DNA of 5,853 bases from Fidelibacterota bacterium. Lineage in GTDB: Bacteria > Fidelibacterota > Fidelibacteria > Fidelibacterales > Fidelibacteraceae. The notes under the pieces are model-generated. The model saw nothing but the letters and a program-made list of their open reading frames with translations, was not told where the DNA came from and searched no databases. Below, piece after piece: positions 5,723 through 5,853 of the stretch. Each line of letters starts with the position of its first letter. Position 1 is the stretch's first letter. The DNA lies in the NCBI GenBank assembly GCA_030596185.1, contig JAUVKP010000079.1, positions 1 through 5,853 on the forward strand, given 5' to 3'. A program made the position numbers and the translations under genes.

Positions 5723-5853
5723 TTGAAAGAAAACAAAAAACAACATACATCATCCGACTGGGGCCATAAGGTTCTGAGAATTGTCAATGATGATCATTTT
5801 AATAATTCAATGATCCCGACTCAAGGAAAGGAGTCAATCGATCATATTAAAAT
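5723..5853 (+). CDS. Second tandem paralogue of unknown function, TTG start, runs off the window
   Basis: The first 43 residues are visible: MKENKKQHTSSDWGHKVLRI, then VNDDHF and, near the end, GKESIDHIK. It matches the first gene at 26 of 43 positions without gaps, including SSDW, KVLRI, NDD and GKE.I.HIK. The TTG start has AGAGG (5713-5717) five bases upstream, as in the first copy. The true length is unknown; if this gene continues well past 58 residues, the first copy is a truncated one. No family is recognised. Confidence 0.6.
   Translation, partial: MKENKKQHTSSDWGHKVLRIVNDDHFNNSMIPTQGKESIDHIK

Overview
The window is a moderately AT-rich bacterial segment with a secreted-protease gene, a compact three-gene operon and two short paralogous genes, separated by unusually long intergenic stretches full of inverted and direct repeats. 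The host cannot be named from this sequence. The lysine 2,3-aminomutase plus beta-lysine acetyltransferase pair, the secreted subtilase and the dense spread of hairpin repeats would fit a salt-exposed or marine bacterium, perhaps from the Fibrobacterota-Chlorobiota-Bacteroidota side of the tree. That placement is inference only.

Layout: (1) 1-457, minus strand: the N-terminus of an exported S8 (subtilisin-like) protease, cut by the window edge. (2) About 458-2302: 1.85 kb without a credible gene. It holds a probable upstream region for the protease, a 169-bp fully palindromic MITE-like element (762-930), and a mosaic of REP-like modules that often end in an ATGAC(A) box. Within it are two nearly identical composite units (1291-1651 and 1902-2194), each carrying a terminator-shaped hairpin. 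(3) 2303-4954, minus strand: marR, ablA, ablB in transcription order, tightly packed. A sigma70-like promoter (5000-5028) and a 22-bp palindromic operator (4970-4991) lie just upstream. (4) 5207-5853, plus strand: two tandem short genes that start at TTG, share a promoter/leader and are about 60% identical in protein. Another piece of the repeat mosaic separates them.

How the genes work together: AblA (lysine 2,3-aminomutase, radical SAM/PLP) converts L-lysine to L-beta-lysine, and AblB acetylates it to N-epsilon-acetyl-beta-lysine, a compatible solute known from methanogens and some bacteria. The MarR-type repressor encoded first in the operon very probably regulates itself and this pathway through the palindrome at its own start.

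The most novel material is the tandem TTG-start gene pair, of unrecognised function, whose first copy has its stop codon inside a repeat-type GGATGAC box. The MITE-like palindrome and the modular repeat family are also worth following up.
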